Below are positions 37,311 to 47,639 of a stretch of 64,000 bases of DNA, piece after piece; within the stretch, counting starts at the first letter, position 1, and each line of letters begins with the position of its first letter. Source of the stretch: Halichoerus grypus (taxonomy: Eukaryota; Chordata; Mammalia; Carnivora; Phocidae); assembly GCF_964656455.1 (NCBI RefSeq), contig NC_135719.1, positions 78,401,562 through 78,465,561 of the forward strand. The letters are read 5' to 3'. The notes beneath the pieces were generated by a model. The model saw only the letters and a program-made list of their open reading frames with translations. It made no database searches and had not been told where the DNA came from. The translations under genes and the position numbers were made by a program.

Positions 37311-37547
37311 CAAGTTAAAAGAATGGGAAAAAATGGGAAACCTTAGTTGGGAGAGTCATAGACAGATATTTGAAGAAACCAGGAGAATTTAGGATCTAGT
37401 CAGTTGTATAGGCAAACAACAAACATGCAAAGACAATCAGAATTAGAATTTAACATGCATAAAGTTGTGTTATTGGAATATAATTTTTTCTCTCTAAATT
37501 TACCCTCATTTTTATTGAAGGTACTAGATTAAGACCAATTTGTTTGC
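37311..37547. other. Unassigned, may be more of the ERV
   Basis: Lies where the 5' side of the minus-strand provirus would be, but I see no recognisable leader, primer-binding site or second LTR. Confidence 0.3.
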
Positions 37548-37560
37548 AAAATAAATCCAG

Positions 37561-37637
37561 GTTTTTTGGGGGGGGCTATGGTGAGCACTGTGAATTGTGT
37601 AAGACTGTTGAATCACAGACCTGTACCTCTGAAACAA
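37561..37637 (+). mobile_element. 77-bp L1 3' UTR fragment with TSD
   Basis: ggtgagcactgtgaattgtgtaag and gacctgtacctctgaaac match the reverse complement of the L1 3' UTR at 6470-6540. Flanked by aaataaatccag on both sides. It ends inside the L1 3' UTR at a natural A-rich spot, not at the normal tail. Confidence 0.85.
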
Positions 37638-37652
37638 AAAATAAATCCAGTT

Positions 37653-38642
37653 TTAACAAACTTGGCCTAATTACTTACATAAGCACAACAAGAATAGTGA
37701 TCAGCCACGTAGGTTCTTTTAAATCTGCTTTGCTAGATCTATTCATAAGGAATATCAGATTGAACTTCTAATAGTCTTTTGAGGCCAGAAACCAAGTCAA
37801 ATACTTGCCATTAGATTTGTCTGCAATACCTGTAGACTTGGGTTATTTCCTCTCTTCTCGAGGTCCCCCAAATATGCTGAGCTTCCTGCACCTACTAGCA
37901 AATAACATTCTGTACTCTCCTGGTAAGGCTCCTTGGAACTCCATAAGGAAGACACCACCAGGCTTACATTTCCAAGGGCTTCATTGGCACTATAAAGTCA
38001 ACCTTAGTTCCTTAAAGCTGTCTGGTCCTATCTGGAGGTTATGCATGTCTCTCTCAAATATGGCATTCCAGTCAAAGCCTTCATAAAATAACCAATGTTT
38101 CCAATAATGTTTTGTTACAAGGAGAACAGATCTTATTGAATTTATGGAAATAAGTATAATTGTCATAAAAGAAAGAATACTGACTGTGAGTTTCTGATTT
38201 CTGGAATGTTCAGGTAGGGAGAAAAAATCAATTTGTTCACAAAGGTGTATTTTATCAAATCTCTGTAAGTCATAGATCTCTTAGGAGAACAAGTTTTCTT
38301 AAATCTGGAAGAGCAAATAGTAGAGAAAGAGCAATGTTTCAAACAAGACTCATAAAAACCGTAACTCCAAAAGACATGTCCATTTTCATTAAACCAACAA
38401 ACTCAAGCTTTAATTTAACAGAGATTATCCCAGATTATATGAACCAGAGAAGCATTTGAATTATTTTCTGAGTGTTAGGATGCTCCATTCTAGTAAGTGC
38501 TTGTCTTCAACTAAATAGGGCTCTTTTTTTTTTTTTTTTTTACTGTTTATGCATTTTTATTTGTTTATCTTACATCTCTAGAAGGGCAAGAGCCAGATAC
38601 AATTTCTTTAAAACTCAGATACATGGTAGACATGTACCAAAT
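37653..38642. other. Unassigned, perhaps old repeat
   Basis: No gene. The sequence may continue the retroviral remnant or be unrelated. A 20-base poly-T lies at 38524-38542. Confidence 0.35.
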
Positions 38643-39114
38643 GTTTTTTTAAAATTTTTTTATTGTTATGTTAATCTCCATACATTACATCATTAGTTTT
38701 AGATGTAGTGTTCCATGATTCATTGTTTGTGCGTAACACCCAGTGCTCCATGCAGAACGTGCCCTCTTTAATACCCATCACCAGGCTAACCCATCCTCCC
38801 ACCCCCCTCCCCTCTAGAACCCTCAGTTTGTTTTTCAGAGTCCATCGTCTCTCATGGTTCGTCTCCCCCTCCGATTTCCCCCCCTTCATTCTTCCCCTCC
38901 TGCTATCTTCTTCTTCTTCCTTTTTTTTTTTTTTTAACATATATTGCATTATTTGTTTCAGAGGTACAGATCTGAGATTCAACAGTCTTGCACAATTCAC
39001 AGCGCTTACCAGAGCACATACCCTCCCCAGTGTCTATCACCCAGTCATCCCATCCCTCCCACCCCACCCCCCACTCCAGCAACCCTCAGTTTATTTCCTG
39101 AGATTAAGAATTCC

Positions 39115-42100
39115 TCATATCAGTGAGGTCATATGATACATGTCTTTATCTGATTGACTTATTTCGCTCAGCATAACACCCTCTGGTTCCGTCCACGTCG
39201 TTGCAAATGGCAAGATCTCATTCCTTTTGACAGCTGCATAATATTCCACTGTATATATATACCACTTCTTCTTTAGCCATTCATCTGTCGATGGACATCT
39301 TGGCTCTTTCCACAGTTTGGCTATTGTGGACATTGCTGCTATAACTTCGGGGTGCACATACCCCTTCAGATCCCTACATTTGTATCTTTGGGGTAAATAC
39401 CCAGTAGTGCAATTGCTGGATCGTATGGTAGCTCTATTTTCAACTTTTTGAGGAACCTCCATACTGTTTTCCAGAGTGGCTGCACCAGCTTGCATTCCCA
39501 CCAACAGTGTAGGAGGGTTCACCTTTCTCCGCATCCCTGCCAACATCTGTCATTTCCTGACTTGTTAATTTTAGCCATTCTGACTGGTGTGAGGTGGTAT
39601 CTCACTGAGGTTTTGATTTGGATTTGCCTGATGCCGAGTGATGTTGAGCACTTTTTCATGTGTCTGTTGGCCATTTGGATGTCTTCTTTGGAAAAATGTC
39701 TGTTCATGTCTTCTGCCCATTTCTTGATTGGATTCTTTGTTCTTTGGGTGTTGAGTTTGATCAGTTCTTTATAGATTTTGGATACTAGCCCTTTATCTGA
39801 TATGTCATTTGCAAATATCTTCTCCCATTCTATCGGTTGTCTTTTGGTTTTGTTGACGGTTTCTTTTGCTGTGCAAAAGCTTTTTATCTTGATGAAGTCC
39901 CAATAGTTCATTTTTGCCCTTGCTTCCCTTGCCTTTGGCGATGTTTCTAGGAAGAAGTTGCTGCGGCTGAGGTCGAAGAGGTTGCTGCCTGTGTTCTCCT
40001 TTAGGATTTGGATGGACTCCTGTCTCACATTTAGATCTTTCAACCATTTGGAGTCTATTTTTGTGTGTGGTGTAAGGAAATGGTCCAGTTTCATTCTTCT
40101 GCATGTGGCTGTCCAATTTTCCCAACACCATTTGTTGAAGAGACTGTCTTTTTTCCATTGGACATTCTTTCCTGCTTTGTCAAAGATGAGTTAACCATAG
40201 AGTTGAGGGTCTATTTCTGGGCTCTCTATTCTGTTCCATTGATCTATGTATCTGTTTTTGTGCCAGTAGCATACTGTCTTGATGATGACAGCTTTGTAAT
40301 AGAGCTTGAAGTCCGGAATGGTGATGCCACCAGCTTTGTTTTTCTTTTTCAACATTCCTCTGGCTATTCGGGGTCTTTTCTGGTTCCATACAAATTTTTG
40401 GATTATTTGTTCCATTTCTTTGAAAAAAGTTGATGGTATTTTGGTTGGGATTGCATTGAATGTGTAGATTGTTCTGGGTAGCATTGACATCTTCACAATA
40501 TTTGTTCTTCCAATCCATGAGCATGGAATGTTTTTCCATTTCTTGTGTCTTCCTCAATTTCTTTCATGAGTATTTGATAGTTTTCTGAGTACAGATCCTT
40601 TGCCTCTTTGGTTAGATTTATTCCTAGGTATTTTATGGTTTTGGGTGCAATTGTAAATGGGATTGACTCCTCAATTTCTCTTTCTTCTGTCCTGTTGGTG
40701 TATAGGAATGCCACTGATTTCTGTGCATTGATTTTATATCCTGCCACTTTACTGAATTCCTGTATGAGTTCTAGCAGTTTTGGGGTGGAGTCTTTTGGGT
40801 TTTCCACATAAAGTATCATATCATCTGCAAAGAGTGAGAGTTTGACTTCTTCTTTGCTGATTTGGATGCCTTTTATTTCTTTTTGTTGTCTGATTGCTGT
40901 GGCTAGGACTTCTAATACTATGTTGAATAGCAGTGGTGATAGTGGACATCCCTGCCGCATTCCTGACCTTAGGGGGAAAGCTCTCAGTTTTTCCCCATTG
41001 AGAATGATATTCACTGTGGGTTTTTCATAGATGGCTTTTATGATATTGAAGTATGTACCCTCTATCCCTATACTCTGAAGAGTTTTGATCAAGAAAGGAT
41101 GCTGTACTTTGTCAAATGCTTTTTCTGCATCTATTGAGAGGATCCTATGATTCTTGTTCTTTCTTTTGTTAATGTATTGTATCACGTTGATTGATTTGCG
41201 GATGTTGAACCAACCTTGCAGCCCAGGGATAAATCCCACTTGGTCATGGTGAATAGTCCTTTTAATGGACTGTTGGATTCTATTGGCTAGTATTTTGGTG
41301 AGAATTTTTGCATCCATGTTCATCAAGGATATTGGTCTGTAATTCTCCTTTTTGATGGGGTCTTTTTCTGGTTTGGGGATCAAGGTAATGGTGGCCTCAT
41401 AAAAGGAGTTTGGAAGTTTTCCTTCCATTTCTATTTTTTGGAACAGTTTCAGAAGAATAGGTATTAATTCTTCTTGAAATGTTTGGTAGAATTCCCCTGG
41501 GAAGCCATCTGGCCCTGGGCTTTTGTTTCTTGGGAGATTTTTGATGACTGCTTCAATTTCCTTAGTGGTTATAGGTCTGTTCAGGTTTTCTATTTCTTCC
41601 TGGTTCAGGTTTGATAGTTGATACATCTCTAGGAATGCATGAGTTTCTTCCAGGTTATCTAATTTGCTGGCATAGAGTTGCTCATAATATGTTCTTAAAA
41701 TTGTTTGTATTTCTTTGGTGTTGGTTGTGATCTCTCCTCTTTCATTCATGAGTTTGTTGATTTGGGTCCTTTCTCTTGTCTTTTTGATAAGTCTGGCCAG
41801 GGGTTTATCCATCTTGTTAATTCCTTCAAAGAACCAGCTCCTAGTTTCGTTGATCTGTTCTACTGTTCTTTTAGTTTCTATTTCATTGATTTCTGCTCTG
41901 ATCTTTATCATTTCTCTTCTCCTGCTGGGTTTAGGCTTTATTTGCTGTTCTTTCTCCAGCTCCTTTAGGTGTAGGGTTAGGTTGTGTATTTGAGACCTTT
42001 CTTGTTGCTTGAAAAGGCTTGTATTGCTATATACTTTCTTCTTAGGACTGCCTTTGTGCATCCCAAAGATTTTGAACAGTTGTGTTTTCATTTTCATTTG

Positions 42101-42919
42101 TTTCCATGAATTTTTTTAATTCTTCTTTAGTTTCCTGGTTGACCCATTCATTCTTTAGTAGGATGCTCTTTAGCCTCCATGAATTTGAATTCTTTCCGAC
42201 TTTCCTCTTGTGATTGAGTTCTAATTTCAAAGCATTGTGGTCTGAAAATATGCAGGGAATGATCTTAATCTTTTGGTACCAGTTGAGACCTGATTTGTGA
42301 CCTAGGATGTGATCTATTCTGGAGAATGTTCCCTGGACACTAGAGAAGAATGTGTATTCTGTTGCTTTGGGATGGAATGTTCTGAATATGTCTGTGAAGT
42401 CCATTTGGTCCGGTGTGTCATTTAAAGTCTTTATTTCCTTGTTGATCTTTTGCTCAGATGATCTGTCCATTTCAGTGAGGGGGGTGTTAAAGTCCCCCAC
42501 TATTATTGTATTGTCGATGTGTTTCTTTGCTTTTGTTATTAATTGCCTTATATAATTGGCTGCTCCCATGTTAGGGGCATAGATATTTACAATTGTTAGA
42601 TCTTCTTGTTGGACAGACCCTTTAAGTACGATATAGTGTCCTTCCTCACCTCCTATTACAGTCTTGGTTTAAAATCTAATTTGTCTGATATAAGGATTGC
42701 CACCCCAGCTTTCTTTTGGTGTCCATTAGCATGGTAAATGGTTTTCCACCCCTTCACTTTCAATCTGGGGGTGTCTTTGGGTCTAAAATGAGTCTCTTGC
42801 AGACAGCATATAGATGGGTCTTGTTTTTTAATCCAATCTGATAGCCTGTGACTTTTGATTGGGGCATTTAGCCCATTTACATTCAGGGTAACTATGGAAA
42901 GATATGAATTTAGTGCCAT
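39115..42919 (-). pseudogene. L1 ORF2 (endonuclease-reverse transcriptase), broken
   Basis: ORF2 nicks DNA and copies L1 RNA at the target site. Span of 3805 bases matches the usual ~1275 codons. The endonuclease starts MALNSYLSIVTLNVNGLN at 42919, with the QETH motif (codons ~41-44) and, further on, VGDFNTPL and SDHNALKL. The reverse transcriptase lies in the longest open piece, 40493-42097 (534 codons): [38 protein letters not shown] and the catalytic FADD. A cysteine-rich C-terminal region and the closing ...YHMTSLI stop follow. Breaks seen: frameshift near 42668, frameshift near 42055, frameshift near 40500, in-frame stops at 40191-40193 (TAA), 39519-39521 (TGA) and 39366-39368 (TGA), and a frameshift near 39345. 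Several stops look like C-to-T decay at CAA or CGA codons. Confidence 0.93.
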
Positions 42920-43014
42920 TGTATTGTCTGTAAGGTGACTGTTACTGTATATTGTCTGTATTCCTTTCTGGTCTGTGTTGCTTTTAGGCTCTCTCTTTGC
43001 TTAGAGGACCCCTT

Positions 43015-43893
43015 TCAATATTTCTTGTAGGGCTGGTTTCGTGTTTGCAATTCCTTTAGTTTTTGTTTGTCCTGGAAGCTTTTTATCTCTCCTTCTATTT
43101 TCAATGACAGCCTAGCTGGATATATTATTCTTGGCTGCATATTTTTCTCATTTAGTACCCTGAATATATCATGCCAGTCCTTTCTGGCCTGCCAGGTCTC
43201 TGTGGATAGATCAGCTGCCAATCTAATGTTTCTACCATTGTAGGTTACATATCTCTTCTCCCGAGCTGCTTTCAGGATTTTCTCTTTGTCTCTGAGACTC
43301 GTAAGTCTTACTATTAGGTGTCGGGGTGTTGACCTATTTTTATTGATTTTGAGGGGGGTTCTCTGTGCTTCCTGGATTTTGATGCCTGTTTCCTTCCCCA
43401 AATTAGGGAAGTTCTCTGCTATAATTTGCTCCAATATACCTTCTGCCCCTCTCTCTCTTTCTTCTTCTTCTGGGATCCCAATTCTAATGTTGTTTCATCT
43501 TATGGTATTGCTTATCTCTCGAATTCTGCCCTCGTGATCCAGTAGTTGTTTATCTCTCTTTTTCTCAGCTTCTTTATTTTCCATCATTTGATCTTCTATC
43601 TCACTGATTCTCTCTTCTGCCTCATTTATCCTAGCAGTTAGCGCCCCCATATTTGATTGCACCTCATTAATAGCCTTTTTGATTTCGACTTTGTTAGATT
43701 TTAGTTCTTTTACTTCTCCAGAAAGGGTTTCTCTATTAACTTCCATACTTTTTTCAAGCCCAGCTAGTGTCTTTAAAGTGATGATTCTGAACTCTAGATC
43801 CGACATCATACTAATGTCTGTATTGAGTAGGTCCCTGACAGTCGGTACTACCTCTTGGTCTTTTTGTTGAGGTGATTTTTTCCGTCTTGTCAT
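43015..43893 (-). pseudogene. L1 ORF1 (RNA-binding chaperone), one nonsense codon
   Basis: ORF1 encodes the trimeric RNA-binding protein that coats L1 RNA. 292 codons plus stop, starting MTRRKKSPQQK, all in one frame. The N-terminal half is a long heptad-rich coiled coil (about residues 40-130, with NEAEERISEIEDQM). The C-terminal half holds the RNA-binding region (RLTSLRDKEKILKAAREKR) and the final domain (ARLSLKIEGEIKSFQDKQ). The only break is TGA at 43495-43497, at codon 133, between the coiled coil and the RNA-binding part; a CGA-to-TGA change would explain it. Confidence 0.93.
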
Positions 43894-45702
43894 TTTGTCC
43901 AGAGGAGAATAGATTAATGAGAGAACAAAATGCTAACAGGGTAGCAACGTCCCCAGAAAATACACTCTAAACAAATCAGAAAAGACCTGAAGCAGGGGGA
44001 AAAGAAAGGGAAAGAGAGAAAAAAGAAAAAGAAAAAAAGAAAAGGAAAAAGATAAAGATAAAAACAAACAAAAACAGAACAAAACAAAAAAAACCTGGAA
44101 TATGATCAAATATGATCAGGCTGGTACATAGATCAGTGCCACACACTAGATTTGTGGTGTATTTTGTTCTCTTAGAAGAAAGTGCCTCCCAAAATTTTAA
44201 AGAAAGAAAAACTTATATATGTACAAAAATAAGGGTTGATATGATGAAGGGATGGAATATGACTGTAAAGATGAAAATTATAAAAAATTTTCTAAAAGGA
44301 ATTGATAAGAAGTTGTTTGAAAAAAGAAAGAAGAGGATTTAAAAAAAAAAAGAAAAAAAAGGGAGAGAATGTGATCAGGCAGGAGAGTAGAAAAAAACCA
44401 TACACTAGAGATTTAGGGTATATTTTGATCTGTTAGAAGAAACTAGCTCAAAATTTTAAAGAGAGAACAACTTATATATATATGCCAAAAATACGGGTAA
44501 CTACTATGAAGGGATAGAATATGACTCTAAAAATGAAAAATAAAAATGTTTTTTAAAAAAGGGATGGATAAGATGTTGGTTGAAAAAGGGAAAAGGAAAA
44601 ATTCAAAAAAAAAATTAACTTTGAAAGACTAAAGAATCATGGTAAAAAAGCCATGAATTCTATGTGCATTATTCCCCTAGCGCTGGAGTTCTGCCGTTCT
44701 CATTGATCAGTAAACTTGGTCTTGGCTGGCTGTTCTTGCTGATCTGGGGGAGGGGCCTGTTGCCGTGGTTCCCAAATGTCTTTGCCTGAGACGGAATTGC
44801 CCCGCTCTTGCCAGGGTCTGGGCTAAGTAATCTGCTCGGGTTTGCTCTCGGGAGCTTTTGTTCCCTGCAAGCTTTCCGTACAGCTTTGGAGGCCGAGAGT
44901 GAAAATGGCGGCCTCCCAATCTCCGCCCCAGAGGAGCTGAGAACTCGGGGCCCCGTTCCTCAGTGAGCCCCCAGAGAAAAGCAGTCAGTCACTCCTGTCT
45001 TCCTGGTCTCCGGCCACACTCTGTGCTCACCCGGCCTGTGACCGAGAGTTTCTATCTCTGGCACCCGACTCGGTTTGGAGTCTCCAAACCCAGCAGATCC
45101 CTGTGGTGCGCTCCCACACTGCTCCTCCCAGGGGAGGAAGGGGAGTCTCCCCGGATCTGCTGCTTGTTGGGTCCCTGCTGGAGGAGCAGTGGCCCGACTG
45201 TGCCGCGGATCACGGTTTATGGCAACCCTGAGCTGAGAGCCCGTGCCTCAGCTCTGTCTCTGCAGCCGGCTTCCCCGCTCTGATACGTGGGAGCTCTGCA
45301 GCACTCAGGCACCCCCGGTCTTCCTGTGACCCCAGGGGTCCTGAGACCACACTGTCCCAGTGAGGGTTCTATCCCCCACTTAGCCACTGGAGCAACGTCC
45401 CTCAGCAGAGCCGACTTCTAAAAGTTCGATTTTGTGCTCCGGGGCTCTATCACTTGCCGGTAGCGGCTGACAGAGGCCCCCTTCCCCGCCATCTATTTCC
45501 CAAATATCGCCTCAGATTCACTTCTCCGCATGTCCTACCTTCCAGAAAGTGGTCGCTTTTCTGTTCAGAGAGTTGTTGCTATTCTTTTCTTCGATCTCCT
45601 GTTGAGTTTGTAGGTGTTCAGAATGGTTTGATCCCTATCCAGCTGAATTCCTGAGACCAGACGAAATCCAGGTCTCCTGCTCCTCCGCCATCTTGCTCCA
45701 TG
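43894..45702 (-). promoter_or_regulatory. L1 5' UTR with internal promoter
   Basis: 1.8 kb. The outer kilobase (about 44640-45702) is GC- and CpG-rich, unlike the rest of the window. It begins on the minus strand with GGAGCAAGATGGCGGAGGAG, containing a YY1-type AAGATGGCG at 45686-45694; in human L1 a YY1 site sits at the same place and sets the transcription start (established for human, inferred here). A second AAAATGGCGGC lies on the plus strand at 44902-44912. The inner part (43900-44640) is A-rich and includes a long imperfect tandem duplication. Confidence 0.75.
44111..44620. repeat. Two imperfect ~260-bp tandem units in the L1 5' UTR
   Basis: Unit 1 starts tatgatcaggctgg at 44111 and unit 2 gtgatcaggcagg at 44371. 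Shared landmarks in the same order: acactaga, ttagaagaaa, caaaattttaaag, acttatatat, gaagggatRgaatatgact, and an A-rich end. Confidence 0.85.
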
Positions 45703-46052
45703 CCTCTCTTTCTTTTTTGAATATTTCTTTCTTTATTTTTGACTTTATGCAGTTTGATTATAATGTCAATGTAGTTCTGTTCAGATTTACTTCATTTGGA
45801 GTTCTTTAAATTCTTTTATTTGTATGTCCATTACTTTGCTCAGATTTTGGAAAATTTTGGCCATTATTTCATCAGATAAGCTAAGCTCCTTTCTGGGATC
45901 CCACAGGCATATAAGGTGCTTAGGCTTTTTGAAATTCTCTTAATTTTTTGGTCTTTTGCACCTTTGGTTCCATGATATCAAATGACGTGTCTTCCAGTTC
46001 ACGGACTCTCCTGCCTGTCAAGTCTGATTTTGAATCCCTGTAATGAATGTAT

Positions 46053-46095
<43 letters not shown>
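46053..46095. repeat. AC/AT microsatellite at a SINE tail
   Basis: (AC)5 followed by about 16 AT units and then poly-T. It abuts the tail side of the reverse SINE. Confidence 0.95.
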
Positions 46096-46111
<16 letters not shown>

Positions 46112-46303
46112 GAGAGAGAGAGAGGGAGAGAGAGTGCAAGCAGGGGTGGGGGCAGAGGGAGAGATAGAAAGAATTTTAAGCGGGCTGCATGCCCAGTGAA
46201 GAGCCCAACACGGGGCTCAGTATCACAACTCTGAGATCATGACCTGAGCGGAAATTGAAATCAAGAGTCAGACACCTAACCAACTGAGCCACCCAGGTAC
46301 CCC
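46096..46303 (-). repeat. Can-SINE, older subtype, reverse
   Basis: Poly-T, GA-rich block, then cacaactctgagatcatgacc and head ...gagccacccaggtacccc. Inserted in an older L1. Confidence 0.9.
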
Positions 46304-46815
46304 TAGTTATTACATTTTTCAGCTCCAGAATTTTTGTTTGGTTGTTTTGAAAGTTTCTTTATCTTTGTTGATATTCTCATTTTGTCCATGCATCATTTTC
46401 CTGATTTCATTTGATTGTGTATCTGCGTTTTCTTTTAGTTCATTGAGCATCTTTATGACAGCTATTAAAAATTCTGTCTGGCAATTCATAGATATGCTTC
46501 TTTTAGTGTTAGTTCTAGGATTTTATGTTGTTTTGATTGGCTCATGTTTCCTTGTTTCTTTGTATGGCTTACGATTTTTTGGCTGGAATTTGGGCAATTG
46601 AAAAACAACCACCATCTCAGTCTTTGCTACTGGCTTTTTTCAAGAGGAGATCTCCACCAGTCAACATGATCAGAGGTTCTAGGGCTTCTCAAACATTTTG
46701 TGATATCTTCCTCCCTCTAGTGTTGGTATTTGGAACTGTTGCTTTAGTGTGCTGCTTGAATCTGGTTTTGGTGGCTTTTGCCTGGCTTCCCATGGGGGCT
46801 CCTTTATCAGTTTAA

Positions 46816-47368
46816 ATGTAATTTTCCCTGTATTTGATTTTTTTGAATTTTATTTTAATGCATTCCACATACTGAGTTTATTACAGTTTACTTAAAATTT
46901 TATTTAAAACTTCCTAAACAATTGAAAAAAAAAAAAAAACCAGGGTGTTTTGATTCTATTTTCCCACTCTCCTGACTTTGTCAAATAGTTTAATGTTACA
47001 CATAAGTCACATGATTGCTTTATTGTGGTTTTGAACAGTTTTTATCCATTATTACATTTTCTGTTTTTTTTTTCAACTTTTACATAGATTTTGGGCTTTT
47101 TCTTTTCAGTTTCCTCCTCTTTCAGTATCATTCCCCTCAGATAATTGCCACTTTGACAGCTTCAAACTCTTGTTCAGAGACATTCATTCATCTCCTTTTT
47201 CTGTTTGATTAAGTAGAATGCTTTTTGTGTTTTACTATTAGAAAATGATTTCACCAGTCTTTTCTGATAGATTCTTTACCAAGTTAAGAAATACTTTTTA
47301 TTTCTGGTTTATTTTATCAAGAATGGATAGTTTTATCTATTGCCATTACTATATTTATCAAGTGTTCC
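46816..47368. other. Intergenic, nothing recognised
   Basis: AT-rich with a poly-A run near 46925-46939; no gene or assigned repeat. Confidence 0.4.
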
Positions 47369-47383
47369 TATGTTTTTCTCTAT

Positions 47384-47586
47384 TTTTAAAAAATTATTTA
47401 TTTTAGAGAGAAGTGAGTGAGTAATTGGGGGAAGTTACAGAGGGGCAGGAAGAGGGAAAGAATCTACGGCATACTCTGCGCTGAGCATGGATCCTGACAC
47501 AGGACTTGATCTCACGACCCTGAGATCGTGACCTGAGCTAAAACCGAGAGTTGGACGTTTAACCAACTGAGCCACCCAGGGGCCCC
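47384..47586 (-). repeat. Can-SINE, older subtype, reverse
   Basis: Reverse copy with ctcacgaccctgagatcgtg and head ...gagccacccaggggcccc. Duplication tatgtttttctctat at 47369-47383 and again from 47587. The head end and flank are partly repeated again at 47606-47629. Confidence 0.92.
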
Positions 47587-47629
47587 TATGTTTTTCTCTA
47601 TGTTTAGCCACCCAGGGGACTCTATGTTT
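47570..47629. repeat. Tandem duplication of the SINE end, 36-bp period
   Basis: agccacccagggg followed by ctatgttt occurs at 47570 and again at 47606 with two differences, so one and two-thirds copies of a 36-bp unit. Confidence 0.85.
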
Positions 47630-47639
47630 AATTGGTAAA

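Larger units (their letters stand above)
38643..45702 (-). mobile_element. Full-length carnivoran L1 retrotransposon, inactivated
   Basis: About 7.06 kb, read on the minus strand: 5' UTR 45702-43894, ORF1 43893-43015, inter-ORF gap of 95 bases, ORF2 42919-39115, 3' UTR 39114-38643 ending in A-rich sequence. All parts are present and co-linear, so it entered as a full-length copy. ORF1 carries one in-frame stop and ORF2 several stops and frameshifts, so it cannot move itself. It closely resembles the truncated copy at 6164-7195, so it is a relatively young lineage. I found no convincing target duplication. The right flank is an older L1. Confidence 0.95.
45703..46815 (-). repeat. Older L1, 5' region, reverse
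   Basis: Recognised as the reverse of an old L1 5' UTR/ORF1 zone: ggccattatttcatcagat, gggatcccacaggcatataag, ttttcagctccagaatttttg, ttcattgagcatctttatga, tttctttgtatggcttacg. Interrupted by an AC/AT microsatellite and a SINE. No open frame of note. Confidence 0.7.

Noticed and set aside
38708..39136. 142-codon plus-strand open frame
   Set aside because: It is antisense to the L1 3' UTR; low-complexity proline/serine/phenylalanine composition from the polypyrimidine strand.
44963..45283. 106-codon plus-strand open frame in GC-rich DNA
   Set aside because: It lies antisense within the L1 5' UTR; GC-rich DNA has few stop codons by chance.
38643..45702. Active L1
   Set aside because: A stop in ORF1 and multiple stops and frameshifts in ORF2 exclude autonomous movement.
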